Source: Elusimicrobium minutum (GTDB lineage: Bacteria > Elusimicrobiota > Elusimicrobia > Elusimicrobiales > UBA9959). From it: a stretch of DNA of 64,000 bases. Shown piece by piece: positions 35,808-45,404 of this stretch (the stretch's first letter is position 1; each line of letters begins with the position of its first letter). The notes beneath the pieces were generated by a model that ran no database searches, was not told the DNA's origin, and was given only the letters and a program-made list of their open reading frames with translations. The stretch lies in the NCBI GenBank assembly GCA_020723765.1, contig DYIF01000002.1, positions 1 to 64,000 of the forward strand, given 5' to 3'. A program made the position numbers and the translations under genes.

Positions 35808-36956
35808 ATGAGAAAACTAAAAAACCTGTTCTTCGTAGTTATTATTTTAATGAGCTTAAATTTATTGGTTTTTTCAAAAAACAAAAAGACAACCGATACT
35901 CAACAATCGAAAAACTCGTCTCAAACGGCTTCAAATCCCGACTCCCCATCAAAAAAGGCCCTAAATATAATAGTTTCGCATATTAAAAACGGAGACTCGG
36001 ACGTAAAATCATATGCGATAGAAGCTCTTTCCAAAACGCATAACCCCAAATTAATACCGATAATAAAAAAATATCTTAACGACCAGAGCAAATATGTCAA
36101 AATATCGACGGTAAAAGCTTTATGGGAATTGGGAGATGTAGGATCCATATCCAAATTATACGAAGTGATAAACGATATTCCTTCGGAAAACGCTTTAGCC
36201 AGCGACCCTCTAACTCAAATAAAAATTATATCTCAAAATAAGATAAGGGAAAAAGCGATAGAAACTTTAGTAGACCTTATAGGAATTAAAGCCAACAAAA
36301 CTCTCTTAGACTTAAAAGAAAACGATAATTTTGCGCAGATAAGAGACGTAGCCTCAAGAGAACTTGCCAAAATAGGATATAAAAACGAAATTGAAAATTT
36401 TTATAACGCTTTAAACTCCAAAGACGAGGAGATTAGAAATCAAGCCGCGATTAGCCTGGTAAGGATATGCCCTGAAGACGGATCTAAAATAATAGCCGCC
36501 GTAAAAAAAGAAAAATCGATAAGAGTTAAAATGCTTCTGCTGGATTCTCTTAAATGCGCAAAACTCAATAAAAAAGACGAGGAAGAGATAATAAAATATT
36601 CGGAAGATGAAAATCAAACCCTAAGGTATAAAGCGATATCAGTATTATCCAACTCAAATAGCGATTATGTAATACAAAAGCTAAAAAAAACTTACGAAGA
36701 TTCGCCGGATATAAACATTAAACTTCTAATATTAAAAAAATTACTATCGGAACAAACCATAACCTTGACCGAATCGGATGCGGAATATTTAAATTCGATA
36801 GACAAATCCGAAATAAAAAGAAGATTTATAGAAATATCCAATTTTATCCCCAAAATTTCTGAAAAATATTTAATAAACTATCTTGAAGACCAGGACCCAT
36901 ATGTTCAAATAGATTCCGCTATAAAAATAATAGAAATGGAGAGCAAAAATGATTAA
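35808..36956 (+). CDS. Secreted HEAT-repeat protein
   Basis: 382 residues. Signal peptide (FFVVIILMSLNLLVFS) is followed by a Ser/Thr/Gln/Asn-rich linker and then HEAT or armadillo-like helical repeats across most of the rest: KSYAIEALSKTHNPKLIPIIKKYLND, VKISTVKALWELGDVGSISKLYEV, IRDVASRELAKIGY and IRNQAAISLVRICPED are examples. Such proteins are protein-protein interaction scaffolds, here outside the cytoplasm. It overlaps the following secreted metalloprotease gene by eight bases, so the two may be produced together. Confidence 0.8.
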   Translation: MRKLKNLFFVVIILMSLNLLVFSKNKKTTDTQQSKNSSQTASNPDSPSKKALNIIVSHIKNGDSDVKSYAIEALSKTHNPKLIPIIKKYLNDQSKYVKISTVKALWELGDVGSISKLYEVINDIPSENALASDPLTQIKIISQNKIREKAIETLVDLIGIKANKTLLDLKENDNFAQIRDVASRELAKIGYKNEIENFYNALNSKDEEIRNQAAISLVRICPEDGSKIIAAVKKEKSIRVKMLLLDSLKCAKLNKKDEEEIIKYSEDENQTLRYKAISVLSNSNSDYVIQKLKKTYEDSPDINIKLLILKKLLSEQTITLTESDAEYLNSIDKSEIKRRFIEISNFIPKISEKYLINYLEDQDPYVQIDSAIKIIEMESKND

Positions 36957-39900
36957 ATTAGTTTTAATAATTTTAAATTCTTTCTCGCTTTTTGCGGGTT
37001 TTAAATTGGAAAGAACCAACAAAATATCCCCTCTTTCAAACACATTAATAGAAATTGAAAAGCAAAAAAAAGCAAAAGGGCAAAAAATAAATATAATGAA
37101 AACGGAATCGGCTTTTAAAACTTTTAACAAACAAAACTCCAAAAACGGAAAATGGAAATTAAAAACAAACTCATACGGAATTCCTTCATTGCTATCCGGA
37201 GACAAAACAAAAAAGTATTACGGAGACATAAAACAAATATCTCAGGCCTTTTTAACCGAAAACAAAGAATTATTGGGAATAGATTTTAATAATCTTATTC
37301 AAGTAAACGAATCTTCTTTTCTAAACACGAAACATATAGAATATAAACAAATTTATAAAGGAATCCCTGTTGAGTTTTCTTATGTGAAGGTTCATTCAAA
37401 CTCCGAAGGAGAAATAAGCCTTTACAGCTCAAGATACTTTCCTTATATAAACTTAGATATAAATCCAAATATAAGCATAGATTACGCCAAATCGGTAATA
37501 AGCATGGAATTGGGACCGATTTCCATATCTTCCTACTCTCTTGTGGTATATCCGGACGAATTAAAAGACGAGTATTATTTAGCCTGGAAAATAAAAGTAG
37601 ACGGCGGAAATGGAAATTTAAACGGCAAATGGATTTATTATATAGACGCAAAATCGGGAGATAAACTTTTCAGATACGACTCAAGACAATACGCCTGCAC
37701 TTTACAAGAGGAAACCACAGGGTATGTTTACGCTAAAGTTTACGACATATCCCCATTCCCTACCGGAAGCGGAGAAAACGGACCAAGCACATGGGTTCCC
37801 CAAATCACAACCCCAATAGCAAACCAGTATGTTTTTGCCGGAAATGTAAATAAATCAACAATAACTCGTTCCAACGGAGAATATTGCATAGATTACGACC
37901 CGGGAAATAACGGAGCAAAAGTTTTTATGACGACTATGGGGCCGTATTTTTCTGTTATGAATTTTAACGGAAAACCTTCTTTCTTCACAAACGGCTCTTT
38001 CGTATGGAGAACGGCTTCCACTCCGTTATCCGTAAATTCATATTCCAATAATTCCGAAACCACATATACGGTCTCTCCCACCTATTCCATCGGAGCAAGC
38101 GAATCTTTGGCCTTTGTCGGTCCTTTTTTTCAAACATTAAATTTAGGCGAGGTCGATAACTGCGGAAGCGGAATAGACAACGATATGCTATACGTTATGG
38201 ATTCTACCGGGAACGCCATAACATCATGGTTTGGCAAAAATAAATCTAATTTATTCGGGGGGTTAATTCCTTCATCTTCTTATAAAATAAAGGTAAAGTC
38301 GGATTCGCAAAACTCAGGAAATTTTTATCTTACTATATCGAGCTACGTTGTAATAACAAATTATCAAAACGCAAATAACGCCACGGGAACAATAACATGG
38401 TCCACATCAAATTACATCAACGATTCAAACGGAGCCTCAATAAACACCTTTTATCATCTTAATAAAATAAGAGAATTTATGATGAAGTTCAATTCAAAAT
38501 GCCCTGGTATAGGATGCATAAATTTAAACAAAAGAGTTCCCGCAATGGTCGGAGTTTTTGGAGATGCGGCCACTATCGACTGCTGGCAATCTAATACTAT
38601 GTGGAACGCGTTTTACGATATGGAGCATGACGCCATATTCATGGGTAAAGGAATAGACGAGGGCGGATATTATAAGGACTTCGGACTTGACGGAACGGTT
38701 ATAAGGCATGAATACGGACATCTGGTTATGAATAGAATATATCCGATAATATACTTCGGGGAATTTGGAGCAATAACCGAAGCCATTTCGGATTACTTTG
38801 CTTTATCTTCTTTCTGGGACGAAAATAAAACTCTTACCATTTTAGGCAATTTTATAGGTACCGGAGAAGGCGCCGCAAGAGATTTAAAAACATTATCCGA
38901 TAACCCTAAAAAGATGCCGGATGATTGGGTTGGAGAGGTACACGACGACGGTCAGATATTATCCGGAGCGTTATACAAAATAAGAGCGTCGACAAATAAC
39001 GACGGGGAAGATAATTGCAACACTACCACGGGGACTCATTGTTTATATAACTTGGGAAAATTTACCTCGGGGACATACTCCGGACTTTATAAAGCGGATT
39101 TATATATATTCGGTTCTATGTTTTATTTTCCGGATAACTTTGAAAATTTTTTGGAAGCTATAGTCGACCTGTGTAAACAGGTGGAAGGAACGGGATGCGC
39201 GGAATCAAAAATAAGAGCCGCTTTCGGTGTTCATGGAATAGGCGCACAGGCTGTTGTAGACAAATACGAACCGAATAACGGTCCAGAGTATGCCACAAAT
39301 ATTTCTACTATCAACAACATAACCGCATATATAGATTATAAGGGAGATGAGGATTATTATGTATTGCCTTTAAAAGAAGGCGCTATTAATTTGAGATTAT
39401 ATCTTCCCGAATCAAGCTCTTATCCTCAACTTTATCACGCTTACGGCTTATTCCTATTCGATTCTCAAAGAAATTATATAAAAGATATCTCCCCCGACCC
39501 GGTTCCTTCTTTGTGTTATAGCGAAACCGTACCCGAAAATTGTTATACGAGATCCTCTTATGTGGATCTTTATTATCCTATAAACAAAACAGGAATATAT
39601 TATATCGCCGTAACCGGCTCTTTAAATATGTATTACGGAAACGGAGTAGATTACAATAAAACATCTCCATACAGGCTTACATACGACGCTCAAAACTTAT
39701 CGGTTGTAACCGCGGAGATAAAAAATAGGAAAGTAGACGAGGATGAGATAGAGTTTACCGCCGTGGTTCCGAAATTTGAGTATTTATCATCCATCCCCCC
39801 CACAAACTGGACAAACGGAAGCGAGTTTGAGTTTTGCGAATACGAATGTATTAAACTGTTCGATAATAATCTAAAAGAATTATCCACAAATTACATATCC

Positions 39901-40407
39901 GTGAGTTATGTGGTAGGAGAAACTTCATATAATACTACGGACTCTTTAGGGAGAAGCGTAATAAAAGGAAAAATAACTTTAAAATCATACGGCGGAAAAA
40001 CATTTTCTCAAAGATATCCCGGAGCCGGAACGATTTACATAAAAATCTACGCTAAAAATCATATGTTTAACGTAGGGAAAACCGATTACATACCACTCGG
40101 CATATCCAACCCTTTAAACCTGACGGCATCCAAAACGGATTTTATATCTTATAACAACATAATAACAAAAGACAACTCTTCTATGACATTAAAATACGAA
40201 TCGACTACAAATTCAAATATAAAAATAGCGGTTTATACTCCGACAGGCCAAAAAGTTAAAACTATATACGAAGGCGCGATATTGGGAAAAATAAGTTTTA
40301 ACTGGGACGGAACCGACGATAACGGTTCGAAATTAGCCAGCGGCATATACTACATAAAAACCGAAGGGGCTATAAACAAAGTGGAAAAAGTGGCGATTGT
40401 AAGGTAA
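36949..40407 (+). CDS. Secreted zinc metalloprotease (M4/M36-like) with PPC and FlgD-type Ig domains
   Basis: 1152 residues. Signal peptide, then FTP/PepSY-like propeptide (ISQAFLTENKELLGIDF; KQIYKGIPVEFSYVKVHSN). A Ca/Zn peptidase region follows with HEYGHLVMNR near 587 and GAITEAISDYFALS near 617, giving the HExxH + E pattern of gluzincins; closest are fungalysin/thermolysin-type. Next is a PPC-like beta domain (YEPNNGPEYATNI... DYKGDEDYYVLPL). The last ~90 residues are a FlgD-like Ig domain (YTPTGQKVKTIYEG...WDGTDDNGSKLASGIYYI), which in several phyla is attached to secreted surface proteins. Probably digests protein outside the cell. PorV-like gene follows by five bases. Confidence 0.85.
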   Translation: MIKLVLIILNSFSLFAGFKLERTNKISPLSNTLIEIEKQKKAKGQKINIMKTESAFKTFNKQNSKNGKWKLKTNSYGIPSLLSGDKTKKYYGDIKQISQAFLTENKELLGIDFNNLIQVNESSFLNTKHIEYKQIYKGIPVEFSYVKVHSNSEGEISLYSSRYFPYINLDINPNISIDYAKSVISMELGPISISSYSLVVYPDELKDEYYLAWKIKVDGGNGNLNGKWIYYIDAKSGDKLFRYDSRQYACTLQEETTGYVYAKVYDISPFPTGSGENGPSTWVPQITTPIANQYVFAGNVNKSTITRSNGEYCIDYDPGNNGAKVFMTTMGPYFSVMNFNGKPSFFTNGSFVWRTASTPLSVNSYSNNSETTYTVSPTYSIGASESLAFVGPFFQTLNLGEVDNCGSGIDNDMLYVMDSTGNAITSWFGKNKSNLFGGLIPSSSYKIKVKSDSQNSGNFYLTISSYVVITNYQNANNATGTITWSTSNYINDSNGASINTFYHLNKIREFMMKFNSKCPGIGCINLNKRVPAMVGVFGDAATIDCWQSNTMWNAFYDMEHDAIFMGKGIDEGGYYKDFGLDGTVIRHEYGHLVMNRIYPIIYFGEFGAITEAISDYFALSSFWDENKTLTILGNFIGTGEGAARDLKTLSDNPKKMPDDWVGEVHDDGQILSGALYKIRASTNNDGEDNCNTTTGTHCLYNLGKFTSGTYSGLYKADLYIFGSMFYFPDNFENFLEAIVDLCKQVEGTGCAESKIRAAFGVHGIGAQAVVDKYEPNNGPEYATNISTINNITAYIDYKGDEDYYVLPLKEGAINLRLYLPESSSYPQLYHAYGLFLFDSQRNYIKDISPDPVPSLCYSETVPENCYTRSSYVDLYYPINKTGIYYIAVTGSLNMYYGNGVDYNKTSPYRLTYDAQNLSVVTAEIKNRKVDEDEIEFTAVVPKFEYLSSIPPTNWTNGSEFEFCEYECIKLFDNNLKELSTNYISVSYVVGETSYNTTDSLGRSVIKGKITLKSYGGKTFSQRYPGAGTIYIKIYAKNHMFNVGKTDYIPLGISNPLNLTASKTDFISYNNIITKDNSSMTLKYESTTNSNIKIAVYTPTGQKVKTIYEGAILGKISFNWDGTDDNGSKLASGIYYIKTEGAINKVEKVAIVR

Positions 40408-40411
40408 AATT

Positions 40412-41494
40412 ATGAAAAAATATTTATATCCGATAATTTTCTTAATCCTAACATCAAACACATATTCCAACTCATCTCTCGACATTTTAAAAAACGATAT
40501 AAGCGCAAAAGTCGTTTCGATGGCGGGTTCGGATGCGGTAACAAACAAAGACATTTTCTCGATAAACTATAACCCGGCCGCTTTAGGTTTTCTTAATAAT
40601 TCGCAAATAGCGATAAACTACTCAAACGGATTTGAAGATTCAAAATATTCTTATATCGCATTCGGAACCATATTGCCTTATAAAGTAATATCCGATTTTT
40701 CAAAGCCTTACATAGGACTATCCATATACGCCACCGATTTAGGAGATATGATTTACAGAACCATAGACGACAACGGAAACATAACCGAAAAAAACTTAAG
40801 TACCGAAAAAAACGTCATAATAACATTATCATACGGCGAAAAAATACACAGAGAAAACGTATTTATATACCAAGGAGTAAAATCAAATTTTGAAAGCGGG
40901 ATAGGAATTAGTGCAAAATTTATAAACTCAAAATTGGTAGGATACTCCGCCAATACCATAGCTTTAGACGGAGGATATTTCGGAAGTTTTACGGATATAG
41001 GATTGGATTTCGGAGTCTCCATTTCAAACACCATAGGAAGCATAAAATATATAGAAGAAAAGTACAACCTTCCTACCGTACTTAGAGCCGGCATATCATA
41101 TTCCAAACCGACAATTATGGACCAAAGAGTAAAAACATCTTTAGAGTTTGACAGATATATAACCGATAAAAAAAGTTCTTTAAAATTAGGATTGGAATAT
41201 ACCATAGAAAACACCATATCTTTTAGAACCGGATATAAATTTTTAGACGACAATAAAGGATTTAGCGTGGGAATAGGACTTTTTGCCGGAAACTTTTCGG
41301 TCGATCTGGCCACCGTTTTTTACGATATTTATAAATACAGCTCGGTATCTATAAAACTAAGATTCGGAGAAAAAGAAGAAAAAAAAGAAGAATCGAAACA
41401 ACTAAAAAAATTCATACAAAAAGAAAATAAAACAAAAGAAACATTGCCCCAAAAACCTCAAGGACCTTCGAAAGACACGATAATAATATTTTAA
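40412..41494 (+). CDS. PorV/UPF0164-family outer-membrane protein
   Basis: 360 residues. Signal peptide (MKKYLYPIIFLILTSNTYS), then the family's opening pattern LKNDISAKVVSMAGSDAVTNKDIFSINYNPAALGFL (the 'G-x-A...A-x-x-x-NPA-G' motif), and many alternating-hydrophobic beta strands to residue ~325, ending VSIKLRFG. The final ~35 residues are lysine/glutamine-rich. PorV-type barrels assist surface attachment of proteins bearing type IX-like C-terminal domains; the adjacent protease with a FlgD-type C-terminus is consistent with that. No other T9SS genes are in the window. Co-transcription with the protease is likely. Confidence 0.8.
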   Translation: MKKYLYPIIFLILTSNTYSNSSLDILKNDISAKVVSMAGSDAVTNKDIFSINYNPAALGFLNNSQIAINYSNGFEDSKYSYIAFGTILPYKVISDFSKPYIGLSIYATDLGDMIYRTIDDNGNITEKNLSTEKNVIITLSYGEKIHRENVFIYQGVKSNFESGIGISAKFINSKLVGYSANTIALDGGYFGSFTDIGLDFGVSISNTIGSIKYIEEKYNLPTVLRAGISYSKPTIMDQRVKTSLEFDRYITDKKSSLKLGLEYTIENTISFRTGYKFLDDNKGFSVGIGLFAGNFSVDLATVFYDIYKYSSVSIKLRFGEKEEKKEESKQLKKFIQKENKTKETLPQKPQGPSKDTIIIF

Positions 41495-41606
41495 ATAAAA
41501 ACTTATAACTTATTTATTAGACATTTTTAATCAAAAAATATTCTGATATTGCTGAAAATTGGAAAGTATTAATAAAATTTTTTTCCGATTTTAACAGTTA
41601 TTGAAA

Positions 41607-42095
41607 TTATTTTAATTCTTCAAATTCGCCTTTGTTTTTATTTTTTCTTACATTATACCAGTTAAAATATCTACCGTTCATAGCTATATAAACTCCTGGA
41701 GGAAGTACCTGCGCAAACGAGACCGCGCTTCCCAAATTAAACATGCCGTCCGAGGAACCGAATTTATAAGGAACCATCGCGCCGGTTAAAACCACTGTTT
41801 TGTTTTTTATTTTTTGACCTAAAACCTTAGCGGTTTCGGCCATAGTATCGGTTCCGTGAGTTATTACTATGTTTTTCTCCTTGGAACTTATACATTCTTT
41901 GAGTATCAAACCTCTGTGCGATGCCTTCATAAAAAGGCTATCTATCATCATAAGCTTTTTTATTTTGTAATGAACTCTGCATCTTCCAAGAGTTAACATT
42001 TCATTTATATGAGTATCCCTGAAGAACAACTCTCCGGTAAGCTCGTTATATTCTTTATCGAAAGTTCCGCCCGTAACTATTATTTTTATGGTCAT
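41607..42095 (-). CDS. Short asparaginase-like protein
   Basis: 162 residues, half of a full L-asparaginase. It keeps the N-terminal catalytic-domain hallmarks: IIVTGGTFDKEYN at the start (first catalytic Thr) and IVITHGTDTMAETAKVLGQK near residue 75-95 (second Thr-Asp), then VVLTGAMVPYKFGSSDGMFNLGSAVSFA. The C-terminal domain of normal type I or II enzymes is missing, but the gene ends with an intact stop and similar stand-alone versions exist in databases as 'asparaginase domain-containing protein'. Activity is uncertain. It lies 31 bases downstream of the M18 aminopeptidase. Confidence 0.8.
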   Translation of the reverse strand: MTIKIIVTGGTFDKEYNELTGELFFRDTHINEMLTLGRCRVHYKIKKLMMIDSLFMKASHRGLILKECISSKEKNIVITHGTDTMAETAKVLGQKIKNKTVVLTGAMVPYKFGSSDGMFNLGSAVSFAQVLPPGVYIAMNGRYFNWYNVRKNKNKGEFEELK

Positions 42096-42125
42096 AATAA
42101 TTTACCTTAAAAAGAAATTAATATT

Positions 42126-43556
42126 TTATTTCCTTTTATCCATATAAAAATAAAAATAGGCTTTATAAGCCATATATATGTCTAATTTTGAGGCTAACTC
42201 CATAGGAGCATGCATAGACATTAATCCCACTCCGCAGTCTATGACCTGCATGCCGTATCTGGCCAGATAATGAGCGATCGTTCCACCTCCGCCCTCATCC
42301 ACTTTACCAAGCTCCCCGGTCTGCCATATGACCTTATTGGAATCGAATATTCTTCTTATCTCCGCCACAAACTCGGCGTTTGCATCCGATGCCCCGCTTT
42401 TGCCTCTTGCTCCGGTATATTTCGTTACGCATATCCCGTAGTTTATAAAAGCGGTATTCTTTTTTTCGGAAACCGACGGGAATAACGGGTCGAATACGGC
42501 ATTTACATCTGCCGAAAGCATCCATGAATTTTTAAGCGTTCTTTTAAGATTTATTTCGTTATAATCTCCATAATAAAGATTTACTATCTCCGAACATGCG
42601 TTTTCAAAAGAATTGGATCCCATTCCCGTAGCGCCGTACGACCCGATTTCTTCTTTGTCCGCCAGGATAAGACAGGATGTATATTCCGGAATATTATTGA
42701 TATCGGAAAAAGCTTTTAAAGCGGTATAACCACAAACCTTATCGTCATGGCCGTAAGCCAATATCAAAGACCTATCAAGCCCCACCTCCCTGGGTTTTAA
42801 AGCCGGAACTACTTCCAATTCCGCCGACAAGAAATCCTCTTCGGTAATCGAATATTTTTGTTTAAGAATATTTAAAATATTATGCTTTACTTTTTCCTTG
42901 GCATCCCTGTCTTTAGAAGGGACCGAACCGATAATCAAATCCAAATTCTCCCCTTCCACAGCCTCGGATAAGCTTTTTTTCATCTGACTCTGAGCTAAAT
43001 GAGGCAAAAGATCTGTAATACAGAAAACTGGATCCGATTCGCTTTCCCCTATGTTTACATTAACTTTCTCTCCGTTTTTCTTAACTATCACGCCGTGGAT
43101 AGCCAGAGGTATCGTAAGCCATTGATATTTCTTAATCCCTCCATAGTAATGAGTATCGAGATAAGCTATCTCGGAGTTTTCGTAAAGAGGATTTTGCTTT
43201 ATATCTATTCTCGGCGAATCTATATGAGCTCCGACTATATGCATACCTTCTTTAAGGTCCTTTTTACCGATAATAAAAGCAAATAAGGTTTTTCCGTAAT
43301 TGGAAACATAAACCCTATCTCCGGCCTTTATATTGTTATAATCGGAAAGTTTTCTAAACCCTTTCTCTTCCAAAAACTTTATGGAATTGTCATGGAATTC
43401 TCTCTCGGTTTTAGAAACGGACATAAATTCCATATAATCTTTTGAAAAATTTTCAACTTTTACTTTTTCTTTTTCGTCTATAACGCTCCAACCGTTTTTT
43501 CTTTGATAATATATATCTTTCTTATTTAAATTTTCTTTTCTTATTTTAGTTTTCAT
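42126..43556 (-). CDS. M18-family aminopeptidase
   Basis: 476 residues, normal for M18. Metal and catalytic motifs: IVGAHIDSPRIDIKQNPLYE near residue 110, then DTHYYGGIKKYQW typical of this subfamily, GHDDKVCGYTALKAF near 270, LADKEEIGSYGATGMGS near 300, and the C-terminal ending GTIAHYLARYGMQVIDCGVGLMSMHAPMELASK. Members are dodecameric zinc aminopeptidases acting on peptides in the cytoplasm, often with preference for acidic or hydrophobic N-termini. The start follows an AGGAGG sequence. It forms a small leftward group with asparaginase-like and other genes. Confidence 0.93.
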   Translation of the reverse strand: MKTKIRKENLNKKDIYYQRKNGWSVIDEKEKVKVENFSKDYMEFMSVSKTEREFHDNSIKFLEEKGFRKLSDYNNIKAGDRVYVSNYGKTLFAFIIGKKDLKEGMHIVGAHIDSPRIDIKQNPLYENSEIAYLDTHYYGGIKKYQWLTIPLAIHGVIVKKNGEKVNVNIGESESDPVFCITDLLPHLAQSQMKKSLSEAVEGENLDLIIGSVPSKDRDAKEKVKHNILNILKQKYSITEEDFLSAELEVVPALKPREVGLDRSLILAYGHDDKVCGYTALKAFSDINNIPEYTSCLILADKEEIGSYGATGMGSNSFENACSEIVNLYYGDYNEINLKRTLKNSWMLSADVNAVFDPLFPSVSEKKNTAFINYGICVTKYTGARGKSGASDANAEFVAEIRRIFDSNKVIWQTGELGKVDEGGGGTIAHYLARYGMQVIDCGVGLMSMHAPMELASKLDIYMAYKAYFYFYMDKRK

Positions 43557-43593
43557 CTTATCCTCCTAATATCATTATATATCATTTTAAATC

Positions 43594-43899
43594 TTATTTT
43601 CCCATTAGGATTTTTAAAAAAAATAAACTTGCGAAAAGAAGAATAAATCCGATTATTATAAGAGGTATTCCTATTATCGCCCCTATTATTGTGGAAGACA
43701 ATATCGCTCCCACCACTATTAAAACCAAACAAATCGGGAAAGCGAAAAACAAAACGGCTTTCCCGAACTTTTTTCTGATTTTAAATATTATGCCTTCCGA
43801 TTTTTTATTGCGATTGTTTGAAAAATCATCCACTATCTCGGCTTCGACATATTCTTCTTTTTTATTAGAAAATAAATCCAATTCTTTATTTCTCATCAA
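43594..43899 (-). CDS. Small membrane protein, unknown
   Basis: 101 residues. A charged cytoplasmic N-terminal half (residues 1-50, many Lys/Glu) precedes two closely spaced hydrophobic helices (about 50-72 and 75-97) rich in Ile, Leu and Gly. No family is recognised. It sits between the glutaredoxin-like gene and the M18 aminopeptidase on the same strand. Confidence 0.6.
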   Translation of the reverse strand: MMRNKELDLFSNKKEEYVEAEIVDDFSNNRNKKSEGIIFKIRKKFGKAVLFFAFPICLVLIVVGAILSSTIIGAIIGIPLIIIGFILLFASLFFLKILMGK

Positions 43900-43922
43900 A
43901 TCCTATTATACAAAAAGAAAAA

Positions 43923-44570
43923 TTATTTTATAGACTCAAATACGGCGTTTACAAATTCGGATTCGGGTTGAGCGCCTACAAGATGAATTTTATCGTTTAC
44001 TACTATTTTAGGAACCCCCTCTACTCCGTAAATCCGAGCAAGCTCCGGGTATTCCTGTATCTCTATCATCTCCGATATTATTTTATCGCTTATCATAGCC
44101 AATTTATGAGCCGTTACAACCGCCGAAGGGCAGTAAGGACATGTTGGCGTTACAAAAACCTTTATATTTACCTCTTTATCCAAATTTTTTAATCTATTAA
44201 CGCTATCTTCTTCTATTTCGATTTTATCAGAAACCGAATTTTTAATAGCCTCTATCAAAGAAACAAACTCATATCCGACGGGAGAGCCGTAAAATATAAC
44301 TCTTTTGCCGGTTTTAGGAGTTTCTATAAATATGGCGGGAGTTCTTGCCGGCTTATATTCGCTTGATTTTCCTTCGTCCGTAATTCTATTATAAACTTCT
44401 AAAGAAATATTCGGCAAGACCTCAGCCATCTCTTTTAACAATTCTTCGACTGAAGCGGAATTTCCCGGATTTAAATTTTCTTTAAAAAAAACTATTTTTA
44501 CTTTATTATCTCCAAGCTCCGAAAATATTTTTTTTAATTCTTCTCTTACATTATCATCTAAAAAAGCCAT
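43923..44570 (-). CDS. Two-domain glutaredoxin/thioredoxin-like protein (Pdo-type)
   Basis: 215 residues made of two thioredoxin-like folds. The C-terminal unit (residues ~133-215) has the redox motif CPYC (in TPTCPYCPSAV) and a cis-proline segment GVEGVPKIVVND. The N-terminal unit (residues ~10-115) keeps the fold (RTPAIFIETP) but has no CxxC. This matches glutaredoxin-like or protein-disulfide-oxidoreductase proteins of anaerobes and resembles the N-terminal part of AhpF. It probably reduces disulfides in the cytoplasm with thioredoxin reductase or peroxiredoxin, none of which is nearby. GGAGG precedes the ATG. Confidence 0.85.
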   Translation of the reverse strand: MAFLDDNVREELKKIFSELGDNKVKIVFFKENLNPGNSASVEELLKEMAEVLPNISLEVYNRITDEGKSSEYKPARTPAIFIETPKTGKRVIFYGSPVGYEFVSLIEAIKNSVSDKIEIEEDSVNRLKNLDKEVNIKVFVTPTCPYCPSAVVTAHKLAMISDKIISEMIEIQEYPELARIYGVEGVPKIVVNDKIHLVGAQPESEFVNAVFESIK

Positions 44571-44625
44571 AACTCCTCCTTCTAATAGTTTGATGATTTA
44601 AAAGTTAAAAAAGTTTCGATTTGCC

Positions 44626-45273
44626 CTAAATATTATCGCGTATTATAAATTCTTCTATTTCTTTTGTAAAATTATCCGAATCCACAAAATCGTATCTTTT
44701 GCCTTTATATTTAAAAGATAACTTATAGGAATGCAACATCATTCTGTATATTTGTTTTTGTTTTAACAAATCTCCATACAATTTATCCCCTACTATCGGA
44801 TAGCCAAAATGATAAAGATGAACCCTTATCTGATGTCTTCTGCCAGTCAAAGGCTTTGCTTCGATTAAACTAAATTTATCAAACCTTTTTAAAACATTAA
44901 ACTCGGTAACCGATATTTTACCGGCGTCGCTAATCCCCATTCTCCCGGAACCGAATTCTTTTATGGGGCTGTCGGATATATAAAAATCTTTATCGCAGAC
45001 TCCCCAAACAAGAGCTAAATATCTTTTATCCACATGTCTATTTTGAAACATAAAAGAAATATTTTTATGAGATTCTTTGTTTTTGGCAAATATCATTATG
45101 CCGCTCGTGTCTTTATCCAACCTATGAACAATATAAATCTGAGAGTATTTTCGCTTTAATTCGTCGAAAATTGTATTGTCGTTAATTATGGTTCCTCTGG
45201 CCTTAATGGAAAGAAAACCTTCCTTCTTTGAAATAACTATAAAATCTTCGTTTTCATAAACGATATCGTACAT
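44626..45273 (-). CDS. RluA-family pseudouridine synthase
   Basis: 215 residues. The catalytic motif VHRLDKDTSGIMIFAKN (H50-R51-L52-D53, with the catalytic aspartate at 53) and the closing pattern GRRHQIRVHLYHFGYPIVGDKLYGD are typical for RluA/RluC-type enzymes acting on 23S rRNA or tRNA. There is no N-terminal S4 domain, so it resembles the short RluA-type group; the target base cannot be decided. It is divergent from the VWA gene at 45405. Confidence 0.92.
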   Translation of the reverse strand: MYDIVYENEDFIVISKKEGFLSIKARGTIINDNTIFDELKRKYSQIYIVHRLDKDTSGIMIFAKNKESHKNISFMFQNRHVDKRYLALVWGVCDKDFYISDSPIKEFGSGRMGISDAGKISVTEFNVLKRFDKFSLIEAKPLTGRRHQIRVHLYHFGYPIVGDKLYGDLLKQKQIYRMMLHSYKLSFKYKGKRYDFVDSDNFTKEIEEFIIRDNI

Positions 45274-45354
45274 AGTAAGATTATATCATATATTAATATT
45301 CGCATTTTAAAAAACAATAATAACAACGAATTAAACTTTTCACATCAAATAATA

Positions 45355-45360
45355 TATAAT
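45355..45360 (+). promoter_or_regulatory. -10 box of the FlgO/VWA operon
   Basis: A perfect TATAAT lies 45 bases before the ATG at 45405. The expected -35 position holds only TTAAAC (45331-45336, 18-base spacing), a weak match. The leader contains CGGAGGGAAAGG as a strong ribosome-binding site. Confidence 0.35.
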
Positions 45361-45404
45361 TTTATTAAGAGTTATCTGTTTAATAATTTTCGGAGGGAAA
45401 GGAT

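Noticed and set aside
40753-41313. 186-codon open frame on the minus strand
   Set aside because: It lies wholly inside the PorV-like gene, has no family resemblance or ribosome-binding site, and arises from codon bias of the opposite strand.
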